A program made the position numbers and the translations under genes. Of a DNA stretch of 64,000 nucleotides, positions 8,962 to 17,673 are shown piece after piece. Positions within the stretch are counted from its first letter, which is position 1. Each line of letters starts with the position of its first letter. The stretch is from Deltaproteobacteria bacterium Ga0077539. Lineage in GTDB: Bacteria; Myxococcota_A; Polyangia; Polyangiales; Ga0077539. Under the pieces are notes generated by a model, which was given only the letters and a program-made list of their open reading frames with translations, was not told the DNA's origin and made no database searches. The stretch covers positions 1 to 64,000 of the forward strand of contig LNEO01000123.1 in the NCBI GenBank assembly GCA_001465015.1, in the 5' to 3' direction.

Positions 8962-10245
8962 ATGACCGCGATCGTTGTGGTCGGCGCCCAGTGGGGCGAC
9001 GAGGGCAAAGGAAAGATCGTCGACCTCGTCGCCGAGCGAGCTGACGTCGTTGTGCGCTACGGCGGCGGCGCAAACGCCGGACATACGCTCAAGGTCAACG
9101 GCCAGAAGGTGGTCACCCACCTGCTTCCGTCTGGAGTGTTGCACCCGACGACGCGCTGCGTGCTCGGCGCAGGAATGGTGATCGACCCGAAGGTCCTGCT
9201 CGAAGAAATCCTCGACATCGAGGGACGCGGCCTGTCCGTTCGCTCGCGAATCACGATCTCTGGTCGAGCTCACGCGACGCTCCCGTTTCAAGCAGCAATC
9301 GACCGCGCCGCCAACGCGGGACCGCGCGCCATCGGAACCACCGGGCGCGGCATCGGACCCACCTACTCGGACAAGAGCGCGCGCGTCGGCGTGCGGCTCG
9401 GAGACCTCGTCTCGAGCACCCGCGCCCGGTCTGCCCTCGAAGCGCTCGTCGACGCCTACAAGTGGCGCGCGCGCGCGGTCGGCGCCGCAGAGCCGTCCGT
9501 GGACGAAGCGCTCGCGTTTCTCGAGCCGCTGATGCGAGACATTCAACCGCTGCTCGGCGACACATCGCTCCTCGTCGATCGCGCGCTTCGCGACAACGAA
9601 CGCGTCGTCTTCGAGGGCGCGCAGGGGACGCTGCTCGACCTCGATCACGGGACGTACCCTTTCGTTACGAGCTCCAACACCGTCGCAGGCGGCGCGTGCA
9701 CCGGCACCGGCATCGGCCCGACTCGGATCGACGCCGTGTTCGGCATCACCAAGGCGTACTGCACGCGCGTGGGGCACGGTCCGTTTCCCTCGGAGCTGCA
9801 CGGCACCGCCGGGGACTCGCTCCGCGAAGCCGGTGAAGAGTACGGTGCCACCACAGGTCGGCCCCGTCGTTGCGGCTGGCTCGACCTTCCTGCGCTGCGC
9901 TACGCGGTTCGCGTCAACGGGCTCACCGCCCTCGCCGTCACCAAGCTCGACATCCTCTCGGGCTACGACGAAATCCCCGTGTGCACGCAGTACCGCGTCG
10001 ACGGAGAGCTCACCGCCGAGCTCCCGGTCGACGACCTCGATCGAGCCGAGCCCGTGTTCGAACGCTTCACCGGCTGGAAAGAAGCCATCTCGTCGGCCCG
10101 CGCCCTCGGCGACCTTCCCGCCTCGGCGCGCGCGTACATCACCATGATCGAAGAGCGCGTCGAGACCCGCATCGCGATGGTCTCGGTCGGCGCCGAACGC
10201 GCTGAGACCATCGTCCTCGGCGACCCCTTCGCGCGCGCCCGATGA
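8962..10245 (+). CDS. purA: adenylosuccinate synthetase
   Basis: Joins IMP and aspartate using GTP to make adenylosuccinate, the first committed AMP step. The N-terminal signature is textbook: GAQWGDEGKGKIVD around residues 8-21, then GGGANAGHT with the catalytic His, and later GTTGRGIGPTY and TNTVAGG-like TSSNTVAGGACTG. The length of 427 residues matches the family. The ATG at 8962 follows a purine-rich GAGAGAAGAG stretch. It is downstream of hisZ and overlaps the next gene by four bases (ATGA, 10242-10245), so the unknown genes that follow may share its transcript. Confidence 0.97.
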   Translation: MTAIVVVGAQWGDEGKGKIVDLVAERADVVVRYGGGANAGHTLKVNGQKVVTHLLPSGVLHPTTRCVLGAGMVIDPKVLLEEILDIEGRGLSVRSRITISGRAHATLPFQAAIDRAANAGPRAIGTTGRGIGPTYSDKSARVGVRLGDLVSSTRARSALEALVDAYKWRARAVGAAEPSVDEALAFLEPLMRDIQPLLGDTSLLVDRALRDNERVVFEGAQGTLLDLDHGTYPFVTSSNTVAGGACTGTGIGPTRIDAVFGITKAYCTRVGHGPFPSELHGTAGDSLREAGEEYGATTGRPRRCGWLDLPALRYAVRVNGLTALAVTKLDILSGYDEIPVCTQYRVDGELTAELPVDDLDRAEPVFERFTGWKEAISSARALGDLPASARAYITMIEERVETRIAMVSVGAERAETIVLGDPFARAR

Positions 10246-10751
10246 TCGACCGCGGCGCGCTCGTCCTCGCAATCGAACCCGCGCACTCCTATCGCGGCGT
10301 TCATCGCCCCGCGCTCGACGCTGTGGCGAGCGCCAGGCGATTCGCTTCGCTTCGCGCGCGCTATCGCGAAGCGCTCATGAGCGGCGATTCAGTGATCGAC
10401 GACCTGGATGTCGCGCAGGCGCTCGCCGAAGAGGCCCGCCGCGGAGGCCTCGCGGTCGAAGTCGTGGTGTTCGAAGTGCCCCAGGAGTCTCCGCCCACCA
10501 AGGGCGCGCTCGTGATCGCTCCGACCCCGCCGGCAGACGAGCTCGAGCTCGCCGGGTACGACGTGATCGAGCTGCTCGAGCCCTGGTGCTCGGTCCTCGT
10601 CGTGCGCGGAACGTCCCTCGAGCGCAACGCACGCGGGCTCATCGCCCGCCGCAGCGACGCCGAGGCGCTCGCGGCCGAGCACAACGCACGAGAGGACACC
10701 GAAGACCCCGTCCGCGCCGTTCGCGTATGGCTCGTCCGCGAAGCGCGCTAA
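10242..10751 (+). CDS. hypothetical protein, first gene of radical SAM operon
   Basis: A 169-residue cytosolic protein with no signal peptide or membrane segment. I do not recognise a family. It has two halves: an Arg/Ala-rich N-terminus (residues 1-60, likely helical) and a compact alternating alpha/beta part with LVIAPTPPADELELAG and VIELLEPWCSVLVVRG, in which Cys109 or so is the only conserved-looking Cys. The ATG overlaps the purA stop (ATGA), and the next gene starts 16 bp after its stop. It could equally be a purA-linked housekeeping protein rather than part of the radical SAM group. Confidence 0.6.
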   Translation: MIDRGALVLAIEPAHSYRGVHRPALDAVASARRFASLRARYREALMSGDSVIDDLDVAQALAEEARRGGLAVEVVVFEVPQESPPTKGALVIAPTPPADELELAGYDVIELLEPWCSVLVVRGTSLERNARGLIARRSDAEALAAEHNAREDTEDPVRAVRVWLVREAR

Positions 10752-10767
10752 TCTCTGCGGCGCGCGC

Positions 10768-11385
10768 ATGGCAGACAAGCGAGAGCTCCGGATCAACACA
10801 CTCGATCGCTACCTGAAGACCTCGGATCGACTGCTGCTGCAGACCTATACGAGCTGCGAGGTTCCGCTCGGATGCGGCGGCGCGATTCATCGTTGGATCG
10901 ACCCGGCTCAGAGCCTTCCGATGGTGCTCTTCAGGGACTTCGGCGATCGCAAGGCCACGGTGTTTCTCGACGGCGTCGAATGCAGCAACCCGCGCGTCGA
11001 CGTGACGCCGGGCAAGCACGTCCTGTCGATCGAATTCGAGAGCTCGCCGCTGTCGCTGTCGCTCCGCCTCTTGCTCGCGTACGAGAACAAGTCCAACGCC
11101 GCCGAGAAGCCCGACCCCAAGCGCTCGCCGGTCCTCGCATCGAAAGACGACGGGCGCTGGTATGGGACGACCACTCCGCCGCGAGGCGCGTGGCAGACCG
11201 CCGCCGAGCCGGTCGAAGGCTGGGTCGCGCTTCGAGCCTTCGCCAAGCCGACGCGCGCAAAGCAAGCGTACCTCGATCGACGCATCGACAGCGCCGCGTC
11301 GATCGGGCTCTCGACCAACCCGGGCATGGCCTGGGTTCGTCGGGTGTTCTCCCTCGACACGAGCGACGAGTGGATCCTCTCGTGA
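10768..11385 (+). CDS. hypothetical beta-rich protein, radical SAM neighbour
   Basis: A 205-residue soluble protein without recognised domain. Predicted beta strands alternate with turns (SLPMVLFRDFGDRKATVFLDG, RVDVTPGKHVLSIEFE), suggesting a sandwich fold. Cys30 and Cys36 sit in a TSCEVPLGCGG motif, with another Cys in DGVECSNPRV near residue 72. The stop overlaps the GTG start of the radical SAM gene (GTGA, 11382-11385), so the two are very probably translated together. It may be a substrate or carrier for the radical SAM enzyme or a binding partner; nothing in the sequence proves either. Confidence 0.65.
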   Translation: MADKRELRINTLDRYLKTSDRLLLQTYTSCEVPLGCGGAIHRWIDPAQSLPMVLFRDFGDRKATVFLDGVECSNPRVDVTPGKHVLSIEFESSPLSLSLRLLLAYENKSNAAEKPDPKRSPVLASKDDGRWYGTTTPPRGAWQTAAEPVEGWVALRAFAKPTRAKQAYLDRRIDSAASIGLSTNPGMAWVRRVFSLDTSDEWILS

Positions 11386-12671
11386 CGCGATCGACGCGCG
11401 CGCCTCGATGGACGCTCGTGCCGCAGTGGTTCGGCTCGATCGCGTTCGAGCGTCGGACCGCGCGGTATTTTCCGTTCGATCACGAGATCACGAGGCTGCT
11501 CGAGGCGTCGATCGACGCGCCGATCGAGCTCGAGGCCTTCGCGCCCGATCGCCGCGACGCGGTCGTCGCGCTGCTCGACGAGTTTTATCCCCGCGGGATG
11601 TTCACGGTCGACCTCCGCTTCGACGGCGATCGCGTCGACGCCGTCGCGCTGCACGGCAACCTCTCTGCCCCGCTCGTCACGCACCTCGAGGTCAACTCGG
11701 TCTGCAACATCGAGTGCGTGCACTGCTTCGCGGGAAAGCTCCCTCGAAAGGAGCGCACGCTCGAGCTCGCCGAGCTCGACGAGCTCTTTCGCGACATGGC
11801 CGCGATGGGCGCGCTGCGGCTCGCGCTCTCTGGCGGCGAGCCGCTCATGCGCAAGGACCTCTACGAGCTCATCGACTGCGCGATCGAACACGGGCTTCGG
11901 ACGTCGCTGGTCACCAACGGGCTCCTGCTCGACGACGCCCACGTGCGCTCGCTCGCGGCGCGCGACCTGCTCTGGCTCAGCGTGAGCCTCGACGGCGCCA
12001 CGCGCGAGACCAACGACGCGATCCGCGGCGCAGGGACGTACGACAGGGTCCTCGAGCGCGTCGCGCTCTTGCGCGAAAGGGTGCCGTTCTCGCTGGCGAT
12101 GACCGTGACCAGCTCGAACGCTCACGAGGCCGGCGCGTTCGGCGCGCTCGCGCGCACCGTGGGCGCGACGGGCGCAGTGCTCAGGCCCATGTACCCAGCC
12201 GGTCTCGGACGGGATCGCGTCGACCTCGTCCCGACCTTTCGTCAGTATCGCGACGCGCTCGCCGCGCTCGCAGAAGGAGCGATCGACGAGAGCCCGTGCG
12301 ATGCGCCAGCTCGATACGGCCCCGACGATCCCTTGATCGAACGCGCGGACGTCGTCGGCCACGTCGGCTGCGGCGCGGCGACGACGCTCGCCGCCATTTC
12401 GGCGAGCGGGACCGTGAGCCCGTGCTCGTTTCTGGGCGCCGACTTCGATGGACCGTCCGTGAGAGAGAAGCCGTTCTCGACGATCTGGCGCGAAGCACAC
12501 GTATTCGAGACGCTGCGCAGCCCCGAGGCGATCGCGTCGTTCGACGGCGGTTGCCGCGCTCGCTCCAAGGCGCTCGCGGGCTCTGCGTTCGCGCCGGACC
12601 CTTGGCTTACGGCTCGCGAAGATCGCTCGCACGACCCGCTCGTCACGCTTCGACTCAAGAGGGACCGATGA
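11382..12671 (+). CDS. radical SAM protein with partial SPASM-like C-terminus
   Basis: A 429-residue radical S-adenosylmethionine enzyme. The iron-sulfur motif CNIECVHC places cluster ligands at Cys108, Cys112 and Cys115, and ALSGGEP follows near residue 151, with VTNGLLL further on. Residues ~10-85 (WFGSIAFERRTARYFPFDHE) resemble PqqD-like leader-peptide-binding regions of RiPP maturases. The C-terminus has the GGCRARSKALAG signature of SPASM domains, but only Cys330, Cys348 and Cys391 remain where a full SPASM has six or seven. It overlaps the genes on both sides by four bases. The likely role is peptide or protein modification, with unknown chemistry. Confidence 0.85.
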   Translation: MTRSTRAPRWTLVPQWFGSIAFERRTARYFPFDHEITRLLEASIDAPIELEAFAPDRRDAVVALLDEFYPRGMFTVDLRFDGDRVDAVALHGNLSAPLVTHLEVNSVCNIECVHCFAGKLPRKERTLELAELDELFRDMAAMGALRLALSGGEPLMRKDLYELIDCAIEHGLRTSLVTNGLLLDDAHVRSLAARDLLWLSVSLDGATRETNDAIRGAGTYDRVLERVALLRERVPFSLAMTVTSSNAHEAGAFGALARTVGATGAVLRPMYPAGLGRDRVDLVPTFRQYRDALAALAEGAIDESPCDAPARYGPDDPLIERADVVGHVGCGAATTLAAISASGTVSPCSFLGADFDGPSVREKPFSTIWREAHVFETLRSPEAIASFDGGCRARSKALAGSAFAPDPWLTAREDRSHDPLVTLRLKRDR

Positions 12672-13747
12672 CCGTCGACGCCCAGACCGTCCTCGATTGG
12701 ATATGGAACGAGCGCGCCGTCCTCCCGCACCCCACTTCGACGCTCGAGGTCGTCGACGCGCTGCTCACCAACGCCGAAATCGACACCGCAGCGTCGCTGC
12801 TCGACCGCGCGTGGGGCGCGCAGCCAACGCACCAGGGGCTGCGAGAGGCGCGCGACAAGCTCCTCGATCACCTCTCGATCACCGAGCACTCGATTCTGTT
12901 TCGATACGTTCCAGCCGGACACTTCCGGCAGGGCAGCGAGGAGGGCGATCGCGACGAACGTCCGCGCAGACGCGTCGAGCTCGACGCCTTCTGGATCGCG
13001 GAGACGCCCCTCACCTGGGTGCAGGCCGCTGACCTCGGTCGACTCGAACCGCCGCCGTCCCTCCGCCACGCACGCGATCCGGGCGACGAAGACAACTCGC
13101 GCGAACCGCTGATCGATTTCATGTTGCAGCGAGTGATCTCGCTGTACTCCGTCGACGATACAGTCGAGCCGGAGCTGCCCGAGGGCATCGACCCCGCGAC
13201 GCTCTCGCTCGCACAGCGGCGAATGATCGCTCGCAGCTCTCTCGCGGCCTACGACAGCCTCCCCGCCGTCGGCATGAACTTCGACGTCGCGCTGACCATC
13301 GCGCGCGCTCGATCCAACGAGCTCATCGATTACAACCTGCCCACCGAAGCCCAGTGGGAGCGCGCGGCGCGCGGCGGACTGGTCGACTGCCGCTACCCGT
13401 GGGGCGACGCCGAACCGACCCCTCGCCTCGCGGACTACGACAGCTTCGAGCGCTTCTCGCTGCGATCGGTCCGCGAGTTTGCGCCCAACGGCTACGGGCT
13501 GTTCGCGATGTCGGGCTCTTGCTTCGAGTGGTGCCTCGACGTCTACGACGCCCACGCGTATCGAAGCGGCCCCGCCCGCAACCCGATCGTCACCACCAAA
13601 GAAGGCGAACAGCGCGTCGTTCGCGGCGGATCGTGGGCGGATTGCCCGGCGACCCTCACCGTGAGCTTTCGCGGCTCGATCACGTCGAACCCGTATTTTC
13701 TCAGCCCCACCGTCGGGCTTCGCCCCGTGCGCCGCGTCCGACGCTAG
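12668..13747 (+). CDS. SUMF1/FGE-fold domain protein
   Basis: A 359-residue protein whose C-terminal ~270 residues carry the formylglycine-generating-enzyme sulfatase fold: FRYVPAGHFRQGS at the start, LPTEAQWERAARGG and YPWGD in the middle, and RVVRGGSWADC near the end. True FGE enzymes need a Cys pair near that final motif; here only Cys326 is present and the terminal GFR is GLR. A formylglycine activity is therefore doubtful, and an EgtB/PvdO-type oxidative or binding role is possible. The N-terminal ~90 residues are helical. The ATG overlaps the radical SAM stop (ATGA), implying a joint function. Confidence 0.8.
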   Translation: MTVDAQTVLDWIWNERAVLPHPTSTLEVVDALLTNAEIDTAASLLDRAWGAQPTHQGLREARDKLLDHLSITEHSILFRYVPAGHFRQGSEEGDRDERPRRRVELDAFWIAETPLTWVQAADLGRLEPPPSLRHARDPGDEDNSREPLIDFMLQRVISLYSVDDTVEPELPEGIDPATLSLAQRRMIARSSLAAYDSLPAVGMNFDVALTIARARSNELIDYNLPTEAQWERAARGGLVDCRYPWGDAEPTPRLADYDSFERFSLRSVREFAPNGYGLFAMSGSCFEWCLDVYDAHAYRSGPARNPIVTTKEGEQRVVRGGSWADCPATLTVSFRGSITSNPYFLSPTVGLRPVRRVRR

Positions 13748-14148
13748 CCCGCTCGCCGCACCAACGCGACCGCGTCGATCTCGACCCTTCCGCCCTTGGG
13801 CAGAGCGCTCACCGCGACCGTCGCGCGCGCCGGCGCTGCGCCGGTAAAGTACCGCCCGTACACCGCGTTGACCGCGGAGAAGTCCGCCATATCCACGAGA
13901 AAGATCGTCGTGCGCACGACGTCGCCGAGCGACGACCCCGCCGCCTTCAGGACGGCCTCGAGGTTATCGAGCGCACGCTCGCACTGCGCCTCGACCGACG
14001 CGGTCGTGTCGAGCACGCCTGTCGCGGGGTCGATCGCGATTTGTCCCGAGCAAAACACAAACCCGTTCGCGACGATCGCCTGAGAATAGGGGCCGATCGC
14101 GGCGGGAGCCGCTGAGGTCTGAACCACACTTCGTTCGCCGTTGCTCAT
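13744..14148 (-). CDS. ridA: RidA family protein (enamine/imine deaminase)
   Basis: A 134-residue RidA/YjgF protein that hydrolyses reactive enamine or imine intermediates released by PLP enzymes. Diagnostic features are AIGPYSQAI, CSGQIAIDP, and the C-terminal PARATVAVSALPKGGRVEID, which includes the Arg that holds the substrate carboxylate and the Glu near the end. The ATG at 14148 (MSNGERS) fits the family length; a longer open frame to 14319 is low-complexity. Its end overlaps that of the convergent SUMF1-fold gene by four bases, and it is divergent from the spermidine-synthase-like gene. Confidence 0.92.
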   Translation of the reverse strand: MSNGERSVVQTSAAPAAIGPYSQAIVANGFVFCSGQIAIDPATGVLDTTASVEAQCERALDNLEAVLKAAGSSLGDVVRTTIFLVDMADFSAVNAVYGRYFTGAAPARATVAVSALPKGGRVEIDAVALVRRAG

Positions 14149-14166
14149 ACGCGGACGATCGCATCG

Positions 14167-16569
14167 ATGATCGATCGCGTACAAGATACGACTCGTCCCT
14201 TGATCATCGCCGCCGAAGCGCTCCGTGTTCGCGCGCTCTTTCTCTGCTCGGGCGCCGTCGCGCTCGGACTCGAAGCCGCGTGGTTTCGACGCATGGTCCC
14301 GGTGTTCGGCGCGTCGCACGCGGTCGGCGCGCTCCTGCTCGCCGTGTACATGATCGGGCTCGCGCTCGGCGCGGCGATCGCCTCCGTCGCAGGTCCGCGT
14401 CTGCGAGACCCGCTCCGCGCGTATGGCCTATGCGAGGCGTCTGTTGCTGCCGCGGCCGTCTTCTCGATCCCTGCGTTTTCAGCGATCGAGCGCTCGTCGC
14501 TCGCGGGCTCGCTCCCGGTCGCGGGGCTGCTCGCCGCCCTCGTTCTGCTCGTTCCGACGACGGCGATGGGCGCGACCACGCCGCTGCTGGTGCGCGAGCT
14601 GACAAGGGGCTCGACCACGACGCGATCTGCGCTCTCCGCGCTGTACGCGACGAACCTCCTCGGCGCGTCGCTCGGCGCGCTCGCGTCGGGCTTCGTCCTG
14701 CTCCCGCGGTTCGGTATCCGCGCCGTCATCATCGGGTGGGCGGCGCTCGCCGCGCTCGTGGCGCTCGGCGCAACGACGCTCTCTCTCGCCCGAACACCGA
14801 CGGCACATACAATCGAAGCGCCTGACATTTCTCAGCCTTCCACGCGATCGCGCTCGTCCTTCGCGGCCGTCGTAGCGCTGCTCGTGGGCGCGCTCTCGTT
14901 CGCGCTCCAGGTCTCGCTCGGCCGCGTCGCCGCGCTGCTCCTCGGCTCGACCGCGTACACCTTCGAGCTGCTCGTCGCGGTGATTCTGGCGGCCCTCGCC
15001 GTCGGCGCGACCAGAGCCAGCGAGAGCGAGAGCGACGAGGAGGCGTGGGCGACGGTCTCTCGGCGCACGATCCGACTGGCGGTGGCCGTGTTTCTCGCGA
15101 TGCTCGTGGTGCGCATCGCGCCCGTGTACGTCCAGCTCGTCGTGCGGAGTCACGGCAGTCCAGCCCCCATTCGTGTCGCCCTCGTCGCCGCGCTCGCGCT
15201 CTGGCCCTACTACGAGATCGGCGCGCTCTTTCCGACGGTGGCCTCGAGGATCTCCGCTCGCAGCGGCGCCACGAGCGTCGGCGTGGCGAGTACAGCGGTC
15301 ACGATCGGCAACGTGTTGGGCGCGCTCGTCGCGGGGTTCTACGCGATTCCGTCGCTCGGATTGCAGAGCACCATGCGCGCGATCGCGCTGGGAGCGCTGG
15401 CGCTCTCGACGCTGACTGCCGTCCTGACGAATCGAGCGCGCGCGAGGGGCGCCATCATCGCCGCGTGCGTCGCGATCATCGCCGGCTCGGTCATCGATCG
15501 ACCGTGGGACGCCGTCGCGCTCAGCGCCGGAACCTTTCGCACCGCGGCCAACCGCTCGATCCGCGAGCGGCGCGACGTTTCGTGCGGCCCCGGTCGCGCC
15601 CTGCCCGACTCCCGCGTGCTCTTCTCGCGCGACGGCTCGCTCGGAACAGTGACCGTCCTCGGCCACACCGACGGCCGCTGCTCGCTCGTCAGCCTGCGCG
15701 TCAACGGAAAGACCGAAGGCTCGGTCTTCTTCGAGTCCGCCCTCGCGCCCGACGGGGCCGCGAGCGTCCCACGTGATCGCTGGCTGCCCGTCGGCGACCT
15801 GCCGTCCGAACGCTTCGTGGGCAGCGCCCTCGGCGCGATCGCGACGATCGACGGTCGACCGCCGATCGACCGGGCGTTCATGGTCGGATGGGGCACGGGC
15901 ATCTCTGCCCGCGCGCTGCTCGAGCTGCGTCCCAGAACCCTCGTCGCCACAGAGATCGAGCCCGTCGTCATCGAGGCCTCTCGACTCTTCGACCGCGAGA
16001 TCCACGGCTCGCCGTCGCTCTCGCTCCTGCGCGACGACGCGCGGCGCGTACTTCGCACCACGCCGCTGCGATCGCTCGACCTCGTGGTGTCGCACCCGTC
16101 CAACCCATGGGTAACAGGCGCCACCGCGCTGTTCTCTCGCGAGTTCTTCACGCTCGTTCGATCGCGCCTCGCAGCCAACGGCTACGCGCTCGCGTGGGTG
16201 CAGCTCTACGAGATCGACCTCGCCGGAGTGCGCTCGCTGGTACGTACGTTCGTCGAGAGCTTTCCGGGCGCGATCGCCGTGCGCACGTCGGCGACCTCTC
16301 GCGATCTGTTTCTCATCGGCGCCGTCGAGTCGCGAGCGCTCGAGAGCACACGAATTCGAAGCGCGCTGCGCAGCGCTGGCGGAGCGTCGGGAGCGCTGTT
16401 CGCCGACAGCGCGGCGCTCGCCGCTTGGAGCCGCGTAGCGCCGATCGTCACCGACGACAACGCGCTGCTCGAGTTTCGCGTCGCCGACATGATGCTCAGC
16501 GGCCGCAACGACCCGACGGTGGTGACGTTGCGCGGTCTCGCGTTCGCCCCCGCGGTCTCAGCGGACTGA
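14167..16569 (+). CDS. fused membrane domain / spermidine synthase-like protein
   Basis: An 800-residue protein. The first ~430 residues hold about twelve to fourteen hydrophobic segments in an MFS-like arrangement. The C-terminal ~330 residues contain a Rossmann methyltransferase fold like spermidine synthase, with VGWGTGISARALLEL and ATEIEPVVIEAS. The polyamine-type DxxxP site is replaced by SHPSNPW, as in other fused MFS/spermidine synthase-like proteins, so an aminopropyl transfer is not certain. The start ATG at 14167 lies 18 bp from the divergent ridA start. The natural substrate of this fusion group is not established. Confidence 0.8.
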   Translation: MIDRVQDTTRPLIIAAEALRVRALFLCSGAVALGLEAAWFRRMVPVFGASHAVGALLLAVYMIGLALGAAIASVAGPRLRDPLRAYGLCEASVAAAAVFSIPAFSAIERSSLAGSLPVAGLLAALVLLVPTTAMGATTPLLVRELTRGSTTTRSALSALYATNLLGASLGALASGFVLLPRFGIRAVIIGWAALAALVALGATTLSLARTPTAHTIEAPDISQPSTRSRSSFAAVVALLVGALSFALQVSLGRVAALLLGSTAYTFELLVAVILAALAVGATRASESESDEEAWATVSRRTIRLAVAVFLAMLVVRIAPVYVQLVVRSHGSPAPIRVALVAALALWPYYEIGALFPTVASRISARSGATSVGVASTAVTIGNVLGALVAGFYAIPSLGLQSTMRAIALGALALSTLTAVLTNRARARGAIIAACVAIIAGSVIDRPWDAVALSAGTFRTAANRSIRERRDVSCGPGRALPDSRVLFSRDGSLGTVTVLGHTDGRCSLVSLRVNGKTEGSVFFESALAPDGAASVPRDRWLPVGDLPSERFVGSALGAIATIDGRPPIDRAFMVGWGTGISARALLELRPRTLVATEIEPVVIEASRLFDREIHGSPSLSLLRDDARRVLRTTPLRSLDLVVSHPSNPWVTGATALFSREFFTLVRSRLAANGYALAWVQLYEIDLAGVRSLVRTFVESFPGAIAVRTSATSRDLFLIGAVESRALESTRIRSALRSAGGASGALFADSAALAAWSRVAPIVTDDNALLEFRVADMMLSGRNDPTVVTLRGLAFAPAVSAD

Positions 16570-16598
16570 GCGTCGCCGACGGATCCGCATCTGTCGAT

Positions 16599-17537
16599 TC
16601 AGTCTGCAAATTCGCTGCTCTTCGCGGTCACCGTCGCGTCGAAGAACGAGCGCTTCTCCGGGTCGTACACCCGGGCGTGCACCGGGCCCACGGCGCCGTC
16701 GCTCACGTCGTAGACGTTGTATCCAGCGGCTCGATCGGGGTGTTCGTGCAACAGCGACGCGCTCGTCGCGCCGACGTGGTGCACCGTCGCGCCGCTCTTG
16801 GTCTGCAGCGTCCGATAGCCGCGATCGTGCAGGTGACCGTGCAGAAACAGCACGTCGCCCTCGCGCGCAGCGAGCACCTCGCGCATCGCCGCCGCCTCCG
16901 CCAGCCCGCGCGAGAAGCTGCGCCAGGCGCCGCGCGGATTGATCACCGGGTGATGCATCAGCACCACCGGGAGCAGGTCTCGCGTCGCGCGCTCGGTGAG
17001 CACTTGGCGCAGCGCCCGCATCTGCGCCGCGCCGACGTGCCCAGCGCTCAGCACGGGCGCTCGAGGGACGGCGCTCGACATCCCCACCAGCACAACCCCG
17101 TCGCGCAACCGGGCAAAGGGAAACACCCCCGAGCCGTGGTGCTCGCGCTTGGCGACCCCTCGATCGTCCGTCATGAACTCGCGAAACGCGTTGAAAAACC
17201 GCTGCGTTCGCAGAGAACCACGCGTGTACACATCGTGGTTGCCCGGGACCACGCTCACGCGATCGGCGCCCATTCCCAGCGCCTCGATCATGGTTCGGAC
17301 CCTGGCGAACTCCGTCTCGAGCGCCAGGTTGGACAGGTCTCCGGTGATCACCACGTGATCGACCCCCTGGGCTTTGACGTCGGCGACGATCGCCTCGACG
17401 GCGTGGGGCTTGTGCTTGTGGCCGCGGTTGAGCTTGAGGTTGATCATCCCCGTCGCCCGCTTGTTGGTCCACAGCCGCCTGGCGTCGACGCCGGCGAGGT
17501 CCAAAACGTGAAGGTCCGAGAAGTGCGCGATCCGCAT
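16599..17537 (-). CDS. calcineurin-like metallophosphoesterase
   Basis: A 312-residue binuclear metallophosphoesterase. All five family blocks are visible in order: HFSDLH near the N-terminus, ITGDLSN, GNHD, MHHP and HGHLHDRG. The enzyme could hydrolyse a cyclic nucleotide, lipid or protein phosphate; the sequence does not say which. The ATG at 17537 ([10 protein letters not shown]) is chosen because the first block begins almost at once; a start seven codons earlier adds MLCFLQL only. A TATGTT hexamer sits 11 bp upstream. The gene is divergent from the CoA-transferase operon. Confidence 0.85.
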   Translation of the reverse strand: MRIAHFSDLHVLDLAGVDARRLWTNKRATGMINLKLNRGHKHKPHAVEAIVADVKAQGVDHVVITGDLSNLALETEFARVRTMIEALGMGADRVSVVPGNHDVYTRGSLRTQRFFNAFREFMTDDRGVAKREHHGSGVFPFARLRDGVVLVGMSSAVPRAPVLSAGHVGAAQMRALRQVLTERATRDLLPVVLMHHPVINPRGAWRSFSRGLAEAAAMREVLAAREGDVLFLHGHLHDRGYRTLQTKSGATVHHVGATSASLLHEHPDRAAGYNVYDVSDGAVGPVHARVYDPEKRSFFDATVTAKSSEFAD

Positions 17538-17595
17538 CAATTGCAGGAAACATAGCACTCATCGCGCAGGGCGGAGCCCGAGCAGCGAGAGCTCG

Positions 17596-17625
17596 TTGAC
17601 ACGCTCGTGCCGAGCGCGATTCCAT
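17596..17625 (+). promoter_or_regulatory. candidate sigma70-type promoter of the CoA-transferase operon
   Basis: TTGACA at 17596-17601 matches the consensus -35 exactly; TTCCAT at 17620-17625 is a weak -10 after an 18-bp spacer. It lies about 50 bp before the ATG of the A subunit gene and points the right way. Confidence 0.35.
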
Positions 17626-17673
17626 CGCCGCCGCCGACGCACAGCGCGTCGCGCAAACAGGAAGCAGAGCCTG

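Noticed and set aside
12668-13747. Calling this gene a sulfatase formylglycine-generating enzyme
   Set aside because: The copper-binding Cys pair is missing and no sulfatase gene is nearby.
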